64,000 bases of DNA from RYN-428 sp035551995 (GTDB lineage Bacteria; Planctomycetota; Phycisphaerae; Tepidisphaerales; Tepidisphaeraceae), in contig DASZME010000009.1 in NCBI GenBank assembly GCA_035551995.1, forward strand, positions 1 through 64,000, read 5' to 3'. Shown here piece by piece: positions 1 to 7,378 of this stretch (its first letter is position 1; the number at the start of each line of letters is the position of its first letter). The notes under the pieces were generated by a model. The model was not told the DNA's origin. It saw nothing but the letters and a program-made list of their open reading frames with translations, and did no database searches. Made by a program: the position numbers and the translations under genes.

Positions 1-86
1 TGCGGCGCGGGCTCGGCCGCGTATGCAGGGTACGACAGGGCGAGGGCCAATGCAGCCGCCGCCATCAACCGGGATCGATTACTCAC
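1..86 (-). CDS. Secreted protein, N-terminal fragment (runs off left edge)
   Basis: The reverse strand reads GTG-AGT-AAT-CGA from 86 leftwards and encodes a short basic start, a hydrophobic alanine/leucine stretch (LMAAAALALALSYPAYA) and an Ala-x-Ala type cleavage region followed by AEPAP. This is a typical signal peptide. A perfect AAGGAG lies five bases upstream of the GTG, which fixes the start. The rest of the protein is outside the window, so its function is unknown beyond export. It follows the glycosyltransferase gene in the same direction after about 170 bases. Confidence 0.6.
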   Translation of the reverse strand, partial: MSNRSRLMAAAALALALSYPAYAAEPAP

Positions 87-258
87 TCGTGCTCCTTCTC
101 TAACCCTGGGTTCGATTTGATCACGCGATCAAATCCGGCAAAAACGACCCGTCCTAGGACCTGTCGCTTGTGGTGCCACGCTTCCGCTATTTTAAGATCA
201 GGCTATGGTTTTATTAAGATTTGACTAGCAACGCAACGTCTTGCGCAAATTTTCAGAT

Positions 259-2046
259 TCACCCCAAGGTCCGAATAACAGGCGCCGTCGCGTGAGATAA
301 CTTACACGCTCGCTGGATGCCGGGAATGATAAATTGAGTGGCCACCGTATCCCAGTTCATTTTGGACGCCAACGCATAACCGCGGTCGATCGCCCGCTCA
401 AACTCGGCCGGCGTACGCGCCAGGCGATTGATTAACGCGTCGGCAACGCGTTGGGCGACATGATCCTCGACGCGGTCGCGCTCCGATTGACCGATGTCCA
501 ATAATTCCCCCGGGCGCAGTCCCAGCCCGCGAATATCGGTGTAATCGGCAACGATTGCATTTGGCGTTGTCCCGCCGGCGGCGCGTTCGACGAAACCGGC
601 GCAGCCGCAGACGCTGGAAAAAACACAAATTCCGCCGAACGAAATCGGTTCGATCTGGGCGATGCCGAACGGTTCATAAATGCTTTGGCCGAACTCGACA
701 TCGCTGCCTTTGCGAATATCCAGGAACTCCATGTCGATGGACATTCGAACGCCGCACCGTTTTTGTTCCCAGCCGAATTGATTGACGAAGACGACTTTGA
801 GGTTTCGGTTCTGCGCGTTGAATTCCTGCACGCCCTGGTAATAGACCGCTTCACCGGCGGAAAGATCGGGATGGCCCTCGCGATGGACGACCGGCCAGTG
901 ATACCACTGCTCCATCCGGTAAACATCGTCGCCGCCGCGGGCCGGGGCTTCGGTGCTGAGGGTAAACAGGACGGCCGTTTCGTTGCGCGCGCGAAGGCGG
1001 CTCTCCATGTGTTCGAGCACCCGAAGATCGCGCCAAAGTCCCTTGCTGGGGACGAGGCGCGTGACGTGCGTAAAGATGAAATCCGGCTCGAATTTCAACA
1101 GCGCCTTGGCGTATTGTCGGAGTTTGCGCCGGCTGTTCGCCTTATCGCCGGGACTGATTTTGAAGCAGGGCACGCCGTTATAGGCGAGTTGGACGTCAAC
1201 GTCGGCGAACGCCGGACCGAGAAAGTGAATTTCCCTCAGCGTGTAATCCCCGACGGCGAAGATGCCGTCGCAATGCCGGGCGGTTTCGATGAGGGCATGC
1301 TTATAGAAATCGGACTGATCGCCGAAAACGTCCTGAACATATCGACCCGCGGCCACCGCCTCATTCATGACGTTGTAAAACATCGTGTCCTGGCCGGGCG
1401 CGTTTTCGACGATGCGGCGCATGGTGGCCACTTCATGAGCATAGAAAATCGTGCGGAAGTTCGCGCGATCCGCTTGCAGTATCGCCGCCAAAATCGTCGG
1501 CATGCCCATGTATTCATGCGAAAGGATCACGCACGGTTCGATTTGGCTCGTGGCGCCAAGCGCGTGCAGGCATGCGATCGCCGGCTCGGCGAGGCGAACC
1601 CATTGATCGTAATCCCAGGTCTTTTCGTACCGGGCCGAGTCGATGCCGAAGGTTTTCCATAGATCGTATTTGAACGATCCGAGCGCGGCCGCGTCGTATC
1701 GGCTCACGTCGATCAGCACCACTTCCGGGGAGCTGACGATGCCGGTGGATTTATCCACATACCGCCGACGACCATAGATAATGCCGACGTCGAACTTCCG
1801 CTCGATCTCGCTAAACGCGGCCGCCAGCGGCGAACGATCCAATGAATCGAGACTGCTATAAAGAACTTCGCCGTCGTGGCCCAGGCGAAGTTCGCCGACG
1901 GCGTCGTTGTTCCAGTACGGCCCGACCAGAATATTGCGGCCGGACCCGGCGATGTAAACCGCGCTCGTCAGCAGGCCTTGCAGCACCGCGCTGATGCCGC
2001 CGATTTTTTCGATCGCCTCGTGAGTGACGTGAACAACCGTCCGCAT
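259..2046 (-). CDS. GT-B glycosyltransferase, glycogen/starch synthase-like
   Basis: A 595-residue protein with a two-Rossmann GT-B layout. The N-terminus (HVTHEAIEKIGGISAVLQG) resembles the donor/acceptor loop of glycogen and starch synthases, and the C-terminal half carries EPFGIAQIE at about residue 458, the E-x7-E motif that contacts the nucleotide sugar in GT3, GT4 and GT5 enzymes. It probably elongates an alpha-glucan or decorates a glycan in the cytoplasm; the acceptor cannot be read from sequence. The ATG lies 13 bases after the DinB-like gene, so the two are likely co-transcribed. No strong ribosome site is visible, which suits coupling to the upstream gene. It is longer than most GT4 enzymes and closer in length to glycogen synthases. 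Confidence 0.75.
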   Translation of the reverse strand: MRTVVHVTHEAIEKIGGISAVLQGLLTSAVYIAGSGRNILVGPYWNNDAVGELRLGHDGEVLYSSLDSLDRSPLAAAFSEIERKFDVGIIYGRRRYVDKSTGIVSSPEVVLIDVSRYDAAALGSFKYDLWKTFGIDSARYEKTWDYDQWVRLAEPAIACLHALGATSQIEPCVILSHEYMGMPTILAAILQADRANFRTIFYAHEVATMRRIVENAPGQDTMFYNVMNEAVAAGRYVQDVFGDQSDFYKHALIETARHCDGIFAVGDYTLREIHFLGPAFADVDVQLAYNGVPCFKISPGDKANSRRKLRQYAKALLKFEPDFIFTHVTRLVPSKGLWRDLRVLEHMESRLRARNETAVLFTLSTEAPARGGDDVYRMEQWYHWPVVHREGHPDLSAGEAVYYQGVQEFNAQNRNLKVVFVNQFGWEQKRCGVRMSIDMEFLDIRKGSDVEFGQSIYEPFGIAQIEPISFGGICVFSSVCGCAGFVERAAGGTTPNAIVADYTDIRGLGLRPGELLDIGQSERDRVEDHVAQRVADALINRLARTPAEFERAIDRGYALASKMNWDTVATQFIIPGIQRACKLSHATAPVIRTLG

Positions 2047-2059
2047 GCGTTTGGCCGTC

Positions 2060-2551
2060 TCAAAATATGTTTGGCCGTCCGAGCTTTCGGCGAATCACCT
2101 GCACCTGGCCCAGGTGCATCGCATCGTGAACCGGCAGCAACGCCAATAGGTGTCCGACGGTGGGAATGAAATCACGCATCTTCTCGGGGCCAAGCGTTTC
2201 TAAATCAGCCGGCGTAAGCGTTTTTGCCCAGGCGATCGTCGCCGCTCGACCCTTTTCAAAAACGGCAAGCAATTCGGCTTTGCTTGCAAACGCCTTTGGA
2301 TCGTCGTTTTTGGCTGTCTCTTTCGTGAACTTGTCGGAAAATCCAGCCGGCGGCGGAAGGATTGTGCCAGGCGCGCAGGCATTCACCATTCCAGCCTCAG
2401 ATTGAATCAAATGCCCCAGTTGCCATGCCGTGTGATTCGCCGCCGGCGTCGGCCGCACGAACATGTCGGCATCCGAAAAGTCCGCGAGGTGACCGTTGAG
2501 CATCTTTTGACTTTGAGCCAGCGATCCAACCATTACTTCGATTGGCGTCAT
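2060..2551 (-). CDS. DinB-like (DUF664-type) four-helix metalloprotein
   Basis: A 163-residue protein. It has the DinB/YfiT pattern: a first histidine in AWQLGHLIQSE (about residue 47) and a C-terminal pair in HDAMH (about 142-146), which in this superfamily bind a divalent metal within a four-helix bundle. Members act as thiol-dependent transferases or are of unknown role, so the reaction is not assigned. The frame is open 118 codons further upstream, but the start at 2551 is preferred because AAGGAG sits six bases before it and the upstream residues look non-coding. It precedes the glycosyltransferase by 13 bases. A second DinB-like domain is fused to TruB 2 kb away. Confidence 0.8.
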   Translation of the reverse strand: MTPIEVMVGSLAQSQKMLNGHLADFSDADMFVRPTPAANHTAWQLGHLIQSEAGMVNACAPGTILPPPAGFSDKFTKETAKNDDPKAFASKAELLAVFEKGRAATIAWAKTLTPADLETLGPEKMRDFIPTVGHLLALLPVHDAMHLGQVQVIRRKLGRPNIF

Positions 2552-2961
2552 GAGCGTCTCCTTGAAAGGTTCCGCGTGATTGTCAAAACAAGTGGACGCA
2601 TTGCAAGTCACACATAAATCACAAGCACGCGCGGCTTCTGAATGCATTTGGACCGCTGGCTCACGCCGCCGACGCCCCATCGTCATCGAGGAATACACTA
2701 AATAACCGCGGAAGATTCGTGTTGGGTCGTATCGTGGACCGTTCATCGCAACTCGCGGAAACGTGGTCCGCGTCGTGTTTCGGAAATTTTTGTAGCACAG
2801 GCGGCTCGCCTGTGCTACAAGAATGTTGCTTTGGCCCAAGCGAATGCAAGGCGAAGGGGCGGAAACGTCGGTGGCGAAAGGCGGAGTCGCAGGACGATAC
2901 CGCATAAGACTGGTTGGCCTTGATGTCTCCCCCGCCGAATTAATTCTGCCAGTACACTTAT
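2552..2961. other. Intergenic region with one palindrome
   Basis: This 410-base stretch lies between the divergent DinB-like gene and the HAF-repeat gene. It holds the perfect palindrome at 2790-2820 and must contain promoters for both sides. Open frames here have no family resemblance or ribosome sites, so I call no gene. Confidence 0.5.
2790..2820. repeat. REP-like perfect palindrome (13-bp arms)
   Basis: TTGTAGCACAGGC is followed by a five-base loop and its exact reverse complement. It resembles the short GC-rich extragenic palindromes dispersed in many planctomycete and verrucomicrobial genomes (from memory, not searched). There is no T-tract, so an intrinsic terminator is unlikely. Confidence 0.75.
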
Positions 2962-4068
2962 ATGTCTCCTCGCATGAAATTGCCCAACCGAAACTGCGAT
3001 GATCTCAGCACGGCCGTTGTCACACATCATAGCGTAACGGGGAATCGACCGACAGACTTTGCGTACCCAAGTGATCGTGGCCGGGTTCGGCGTCAAGGCG
3101 TCGAAACGCTGGAATCTCGTACATTCCTCAGCGCCGCTTTCAAAGTGGTCGACGTGGGACTTTTGCCCGGCGGGCACACCTCGGCCGCTTATGGCCTCAA
3201 TCAGGCGGGCGTCGTCGTCGGAAACGCCGACACGGGCAACGGAAGCACGCCCGGCTTCAAATTTTCCGGCGACGCCATCTCCAGCATCGGACCGCTAACC
3301 GCTGGCGCCTCCACGCACGCCTATTCGGTCAACGCCGGGGACGATGTCACCGGCGAAACGCTCGTCGGAAAATATGAGCAGGCATACTTCTACAGCCACG
3401 GCGTCATGCACGATCTCGGCACGCTGGGCGGCCATAGCAGCTTCGCCTACGCAATCAACGATTCGCAGACTATCGTCGGCGGATCGTATATCCGCGGAGA
3501 CGCCGTCGTTCATGCCTTTGTTTGGACTCCCGCCGCGGGGATGAAAGACCTCGGCACGCTGGGCGGCGGATTCAGTCTCGCCTATGCCATTACCGCCGCC
3601 GGTAAAATAGTCGGATATTCCACCAATTCTCGCGGCCAAAACCACGCGTTTCTCTACGACGGCAAAATGCACGACATGGGCACGCTCGCCGGCGCCTCCC
3701 GAACCATCGCCTATGCGATCAACGCGGCGGGTTCGATCGTCGGTTCCGCCACGATCGGTAAAAACGAACACGCCTTCCTCTACACCGGCGGAAAGTTCGC
3801 CGACCTCGGCACGCTCGGCGGAGCCGCCAGCTACGCCTACGGCATCAATCGCTCCGGCACGATCATCGGAACGTCCACCATCAAAGGCTCCTCCACCACG
3901 CATGCCTTCGAATATCGTGGCGGGAAAATGTATGACCTCAACCAGGAAATCGATCCCAAATCCGGCTGGACATTACTGGCCGCGTCGGCGGTGAACGACG
4001 CCGGGCAGATCGTCGGCCTGGGAATATTCCACGGACAAACTCACGGATTTATTCTGACTCCCGTTTGA
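2962..4068 (+). CDS. HAF-repeat extracellular protein with LExRxLLS-like motif
   Basis: A 368-residue protein. Residues 50-57 read LESRTFLS, matching the planctomycete LEPR-xLL type N-terminal motif found on large secreted proteins. From about residue 62 it is built of roughly six repeats of the HAF type (pattern DLGTLGG, then AYAIN, then G-IVG, then HAF), as in DLGTLGGHSSFAYAIN. Such repeats are predicted to form a beta-propeller or solenoid outside the cell. Function is unknown; surface or matrix exposure is inferred. Two ATGs (2962, 2974) are possible and no clear ribosome site separates them. It converges with the TruB fusion gene, 35 bases between the stops. Confidence 0.75.
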   Translation: MSPRMKLPNRNCDDLSTAVVTHHSVTGNRPTDFAYPSDRGRVRRQGVETLESRTFLSAAFKVVDVGLLPGGHTSAAYGLNQAGVVVGNADTGNGSTPGFKFSGDAISSIGPLTAGASTHAYSVNAGDDVTGETLVGKYEQAYFYSHGVMHDLGTLGGHSSFAYAINDSQTIVGGSYIRGDAVVHAFVWTPAAGMKDLGTLGGGFSLAYAITAAGKIVGYSTNSRGQNHAFLYDGKMHDMGTLAGASRTIAYAINAAGSIVGSATIGKNEHAFLYTGGKFADLGTLGGAASYAYGINRSGTIIGTSTIKGSSTTHAFEYRGGKMYDLNQEIDPKSGWTLLAASAVNDAGQIVGLGIFHGQTHGFILTPV

Positions 4069-4103
4069 AGCTCCGAACCGGCCAGCGCAATGCCGCCGTG
4101 GCC

Positions 4104-5276
4104 TCACCACATCGATTTCCCAAGGCTCTCCCGTTTGTCCGCCACGAATTTCAAATGATGGTTGAGATGGGCGCTGGCCTTCTCCACGACCTGGCGAAGC
4201 GACATCACGCCCGCCTCGCTGTGTTTTCCCGTCCGATCAAAGGCGCCGTCCGGCAGCTTCTTCAGCACGCGCGCCAACTGCTTGCGCGTCAGCTCGATCA
4301 GCGCGCACGCATCCTCCGCCGATTGCTCGTCATAGTGCAGATGGGTCATCCACCGATCCTGATCGAACGCCAGCAGCGTGGGACTATCTTCGGCGATAAG
4401 GCGTTTGATCCGATCGGCCAAAACCTGCTCGGCGTCGGCCAGATGAATGACCAGCCGCTGGATCGACCATGTGCCGGGAACGGGAAACGCCAGCAGATCC
4501 TCGCGCGTGAGGCCCGCGATGGCCAGCGTGGTTCTGGCGGCGCCTTTTTCGTATTCGTCGATGAAAGAGCGATCGGTCATATGGGGCCTTGCTGTTGTTG
4601 GGTCCAGGAGATGCCTGCTGATTCCTTGCTCGGCCAGCGCCTCCAGCGTGACCGATTCGGCGATCGTGAAACGTCCCGATCGCGTGCGTCGCAATTGCGT
4701 AAGATGTCCGCCGACGCCAAGCGCCGCTCCGAGGTCGCGCGCGATCGACCGGATGTATGTCCCCCGGCCGCAATCGATCCGCACCTTCACGAACGGCCAT
4801 TGGTAATCGATCATCTCGATCGAATCCACCCGCACGATCCGCGGCTGCATTTCCACGGCGTTTCCTTTTCGCGCCAGATCATATGCCCGCCGGCCATTCA
4901 CTTTCATGGCGCTAAACGCCGGCGGACGCTGCGAAATGTTTCCGACGAATGTCGTCAGCGCGTCCGCGACGGCCTGGCGCCCGCACGGTTCAACGCCGGC
5001 GACGGCGAGTTCCGGTGATTCGGGATCATCGGTCGCGGTGCCGGCGCCAAGCTTGATGACCGCTTCGTATCGCTTGGCCGAATCCATCAATTCCTCGCAC
5101 AGTTTCGTGGCTTTGCCGACGAGCAGCAAAAGGATGCCGGTGGCGAACGGATCGAGCGTGCCGGCGTGGCCGATCTTCACGCCGCGGGGAAGCAGTCTTT
5201 TCACGCGCGACACCGCCCGCGCCGACGAAATGCCGGCGGGCTTGTCGAGATTGATGATGCCGAAAGGCATGGTCAT
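4104..5276 (-). CDS. truB: tRNA pseudouridine synthase TruB fused to a DinB-like domain
   Basis: A 390-residue product. Residues 1 to about 230 are TruB: INLDKPAGISSA at the start, the catalytic-Asp motif GHAGTLDPFATG, KVNGRRAYDLAR and RGTYIRSIARDLG. TruB makes pseudouridine-55 in the tRNA T-loop. From residue 233 (MTDRSFIDEYEKG) the same frame continues without a stop into a 158-residue DinB-like domain with histidines in VIHLADAEQ and SAHLNHH. An internal ATG at 4580 could allow separate translation of that domain, but only a weak ribosome site precedes it. The start at 5276 is chosen because AGGA lies six bases upstream; the frame is open to 5342. TruB alone is normally 230-310 residues. 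Confidence 0.9.
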   Translation of the reverse strand: MTMPFGIINLDKPAGISSARAVSRVKRLLPRGVKIGHAGTLDPFATGILLLLVGKATKLCEELMDSAKRYEAVIKLGAGTATDDPESPELAVAGVEPCGRQAVADALTTFVGNISQRPPAFSAMKVNGRRAYDLARKGNAVEMQPRIVRVDSIEMIDYQWPFVKVRIDCGRGTYIRSIARDLGAALGVGGHLTQLRRTRSGRFTIAESVTLEALAEQGISRHLLDPTTARPHMTDRSFIDEYEKGAARTTLAIAGLTREDLLAFPVPGTWSIQRLVIHLADAEQVLADRIKRLIAEDSPTLLAFDQDRWMTHLHYDEQSAEDACALIELTRKQLARVLKKLPDGAFDRTGKHSEAGVMSLRQVVEKASAHLNHHLKFVADKRESLGKSMW

Positions 5277-5445
5277 TTCGATTCCTGCATGGGGCGGTCG
5301 AATTTCAAGCGCGGCGTCGTGGCTCGCATTCGCCGGCGCCATTTTAATTTAAGAAGTAACTCGATTTCCAACGACTGGCGTGCTTGGTATGGTTGCGCTT
5401 TCTTGTTTCGCCGCCGCGGGTCGCGAGTCTACCGTAAAGGGCCAT

Positions 5446-6192
5446 ATGGTTTGGGACAAGCCTGAGATTTTGAAAACGCTCAAAACTCTACACAAGCAGG
5501 GCGCCGATCTATCGTACAACGCGCTGGCGTCGACCCACCAATCGCTGGTCTCGGCGGCGGCGTATCATTTCGGATCGTACCGTAAAGCCGTGGAAAAAGC
5601 GGGCATTGGGTACGACGTCATTATCCGAAGGCCGCGGTGGACCAAGAGCGCCATCATCGCGCTGATCAAAAGCGCAAAGCGGGAGCAGGAAGACCTTCAC
5701 TGGTCGGCCGTGACCAAGCGGCGCGACGAACTGGGCAAGGCTGCGTTCGCGTCGCTTCAGCCGCGACTTTTTGGAAGCTGGGATCGCGCGTTGACCGCCG
5801 CCGGTCTCGACGCCGACGACGTCAATCGTTATCGCAAGTGGAACAAAGAGTCGATTGTTTTTGATCTCAAGCAGCGTGCCCGCGAGCATCAGGCGCTAAA
5901 CAGCGGTTCTTTGCAGCAGGAAGACCCCGGCCTTCACGCCGCCGCCGTCCGTTATTTCGGCAGCTATGACCAAGCGCTCCTGGGCGCCCGGCTCGAACCG
6001 GAAAAACTTCGCCGGCGCCGCGCGTGGAGCAAGCAGATCGTAAAGAACGCCATCAAGACCGCCGCCAGAAATGGCCAGCATCTCAGCGACTCGGCCATTC
6101 GCGCGCAAGACCCCGGCCTCTATGGCGCGTGCGTCCGCCTGTTCGGCTCCTTCACCGCCGCCAGGTCGGCCGCGGGGATAAAGTTATTTTGA
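5446..6192 (+). CDS. Four tandem homing-endonuclease-associated (HNH_repeat-like) repeats
   Basis: A 248-residue basic protein made almost entirely of four degenerate repeats of about 55-62 residues. Each has an aromatic-basic start (VWDKPEI, RWTKSAI, KWNKESI, AWSKQIV), a middle helix and an end of the form FGSYRKAVEKAGI, FGSWDRALTAAGL, FGSYDQALLGARL, FGSFTAARSAAGI. This matches the homing-endonuclease-associated repeat thought to bind DNA next to HNH or LAGLIDADG nucleases, yet no nuclease domain is present. A stand-alone DNA-binding role is inferred. The start at 5446 is chosen for AAAGG five bases upstream; a frame start at 5380 would add an unconvincing 22 residues. Confidence 0.7.
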   Translation: MVWDKPEILKTLKTLHKQGADLSYNALASTHQSLVSAAAYHFGSYRKAVEKAGIGYDVIIRRPRWTKSAIIALIKSAKREQEDLHWSAVTKRRDELGKAAFASLQPRLFGSWDRALTAAGLDADDVNRYRKWNKESIVFDLKQRAREHQALNSGSLQQEDPGLHAAAVRYFGSYDQALLGARLEPEKLRRRRAWSKQIVKNAIKTAARNGQHLSDSAIRAQDPGLYGACVRLFGSFTAARSAAGIKLF

Positions 6193-6256
6193 CCGCCCCT
6201 GTTTCTTCGACCACGCCGCTGTTGCAATCGACCGCGACAAACCGAAAATCCGCCGC

Positions 6257-6907
6257 GTGATGTTTTCCGGAAAAAATTCAAAATGGATTCTCGCCGTCCT
6301 GTGGTTGATCGCTTTCATGTCGGCGTTCGCTCTCGATCAACCTCTCGCGCAGCACATCCACGACCATCCGCCCGTCGATAAGCGGGCCCATGCCACGCAC
6401 ATGATTCTTGAAACCGTCAAGCTTCCCGGCTGGTTTTGGACGACGCTTTGCATCGCTTTTCTCTTAGGCATTTTTCACCGCCGCCACTGGCTCGCGGCTA
6501 TCGCCCTGACGCTCAGCGGCATCGCCGCCGGCGCCCTCTACAGTCTTCTCAAATGGATCACCGGCCGCCATCGCCCCGATCACGGCATCCATCCCCTTCA
6601 ACTTCACCCCTTTTCTCAAGGCTTCCCCGGCTTGTGGCGCGAAAAAGCGCTCTGCTTCCCCTCCGGTCACGCCTCCCTGGCTTTTGCATCGGCCGCGTGC
6701 CTCGCGATTCTTCTGCCGCGATGGCGCGGCGCCTTCTATGCCATCGCGACCATTACGTGCGTCGAGCGGATATTGGAAAACGCACATTATCTCAGCGATG
6801 TGATCGCCGGGATCGGTTTGGGAACCATCGTGGGCGTCGTCGTGACCCGCCTTGTCCTCAAGGTACGCGATAACGATTTCCCGCTGGCCCGTGAAGACGC
6901 GGGTTGA
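6257..6907 (+). CDS. PAP2-family membrane phosphatase
   Basis: A 216-residue integral membrane protein with about five hydrophobic segments. All three phosphatidic-acid-phosphatase motifs are visible: KWITGRHRP (K-x6-RP), CFPSGHASL (PSGH) and RILENAHYLSD (R-x5-H-x3-D). Such enzymes remove phosphate from lipid phosphates such as undecaprenyl pyrophosphate or phosphatidate at the outer face of the inner membrane; the substrate is not determinable. It starts 64 bases after the repeat protein. Confidence 0.88.
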   Translation: MMFSGKNSKWILAVLWLIAFMSAFALDQPLAQHIHDHPPVDKRAHATHMILETVKLPGWFWTTLCIAFLLGIFHRRHWLAAIALTLSGIAAGALYSLLKWITGRHRPDHGIHPLQLHPFSQGFPGLWREKALCFPSGHASLAFASAACLAILLPRWRGAFYAIATITCVERILENAHYLSDVIAGIGLGTIVGVVVTRLVLKVRDNDFPLAREDAG

Positions 6908-7032
6908 GCGGCATTGCCGGCTAAGACATCAGAGCGAGCAACGCACGAAAGGGAGAAATCTACTGCACCTGTTTCTGTTGACGCATCGCCGACCGGCGAT
7001 CAGAATGTCCTTGCGTTTTCGAGGACGGCGCC

Positions 7033-7267
7033 ATGATTGTAACTCTCCGCGTTTCGCCGGACGCCGAGGCCCGGTTGACTGAGAAGGCTCGATCCGCGGG
7101 CATGGATGGGCCGTCATATGTCGAGCGAATTTTGGAAACCGAGGCGCGCCGGCTAACGCTGCGCGAGAATCCGCGGGCCTGTCGCGGAAGCATTCGGAAT
7201 CTCACGTATGACGGAGGAGGAATTAGCCGATCTGCTCGACGAGGCAAAACACGACAAGCGCGCCTAG
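7033..7267 (+). pseudogene. Frameshifted ribbon-helix-helix/VapB-type antitoxin
   Basis: Frame one starts at an ATG with GAGG eight bases upstream and encodes MIVTLRVSPDAEARLTEKAR and then SYVERILETEARR, the N-terminus of short antitoxins that pair with PIN toxins. Near 7166-7170 the likeness stops, and the next frame continues IRGPVAEAFGISRMTEEEL, ending DLLDEAKHDKRA with a stop at 7265-7267. This is the usual C-terminal tail of the same family. Removing one A from GAGAATCC would restore a single protein. It is either a decayed gene or a sequencing error. No intact toxin follows: after it only a short peptide, RRVALRTNTAI, recalls the RVVLDTN start of PIN domains. Confidence 0.6.
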
Positions 7268-7378
7268 CGCCGGGTCGGCGAGGAGAAATGAATCAAACGC
7301 CGCGTCGAGTCGCGCTTCGGACGAACACCGCGATATAGGTATTGAAACTGCCCAACCCGCTACACGATCTCCGCCACG

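Noticed and set aside
685..1662. Rightward open frame of 325 codons
   Set aside because: Lies wholly inside the glycosyltransferase gene, which has clear GT-B motifs on the other strand.
4578..4580. Separate start for the DinB domain of the TruB fusion
   Set aside because: The ATG exists but has only a weak ribosome site and there is no stop before it, so a fusion is the simpler reading.
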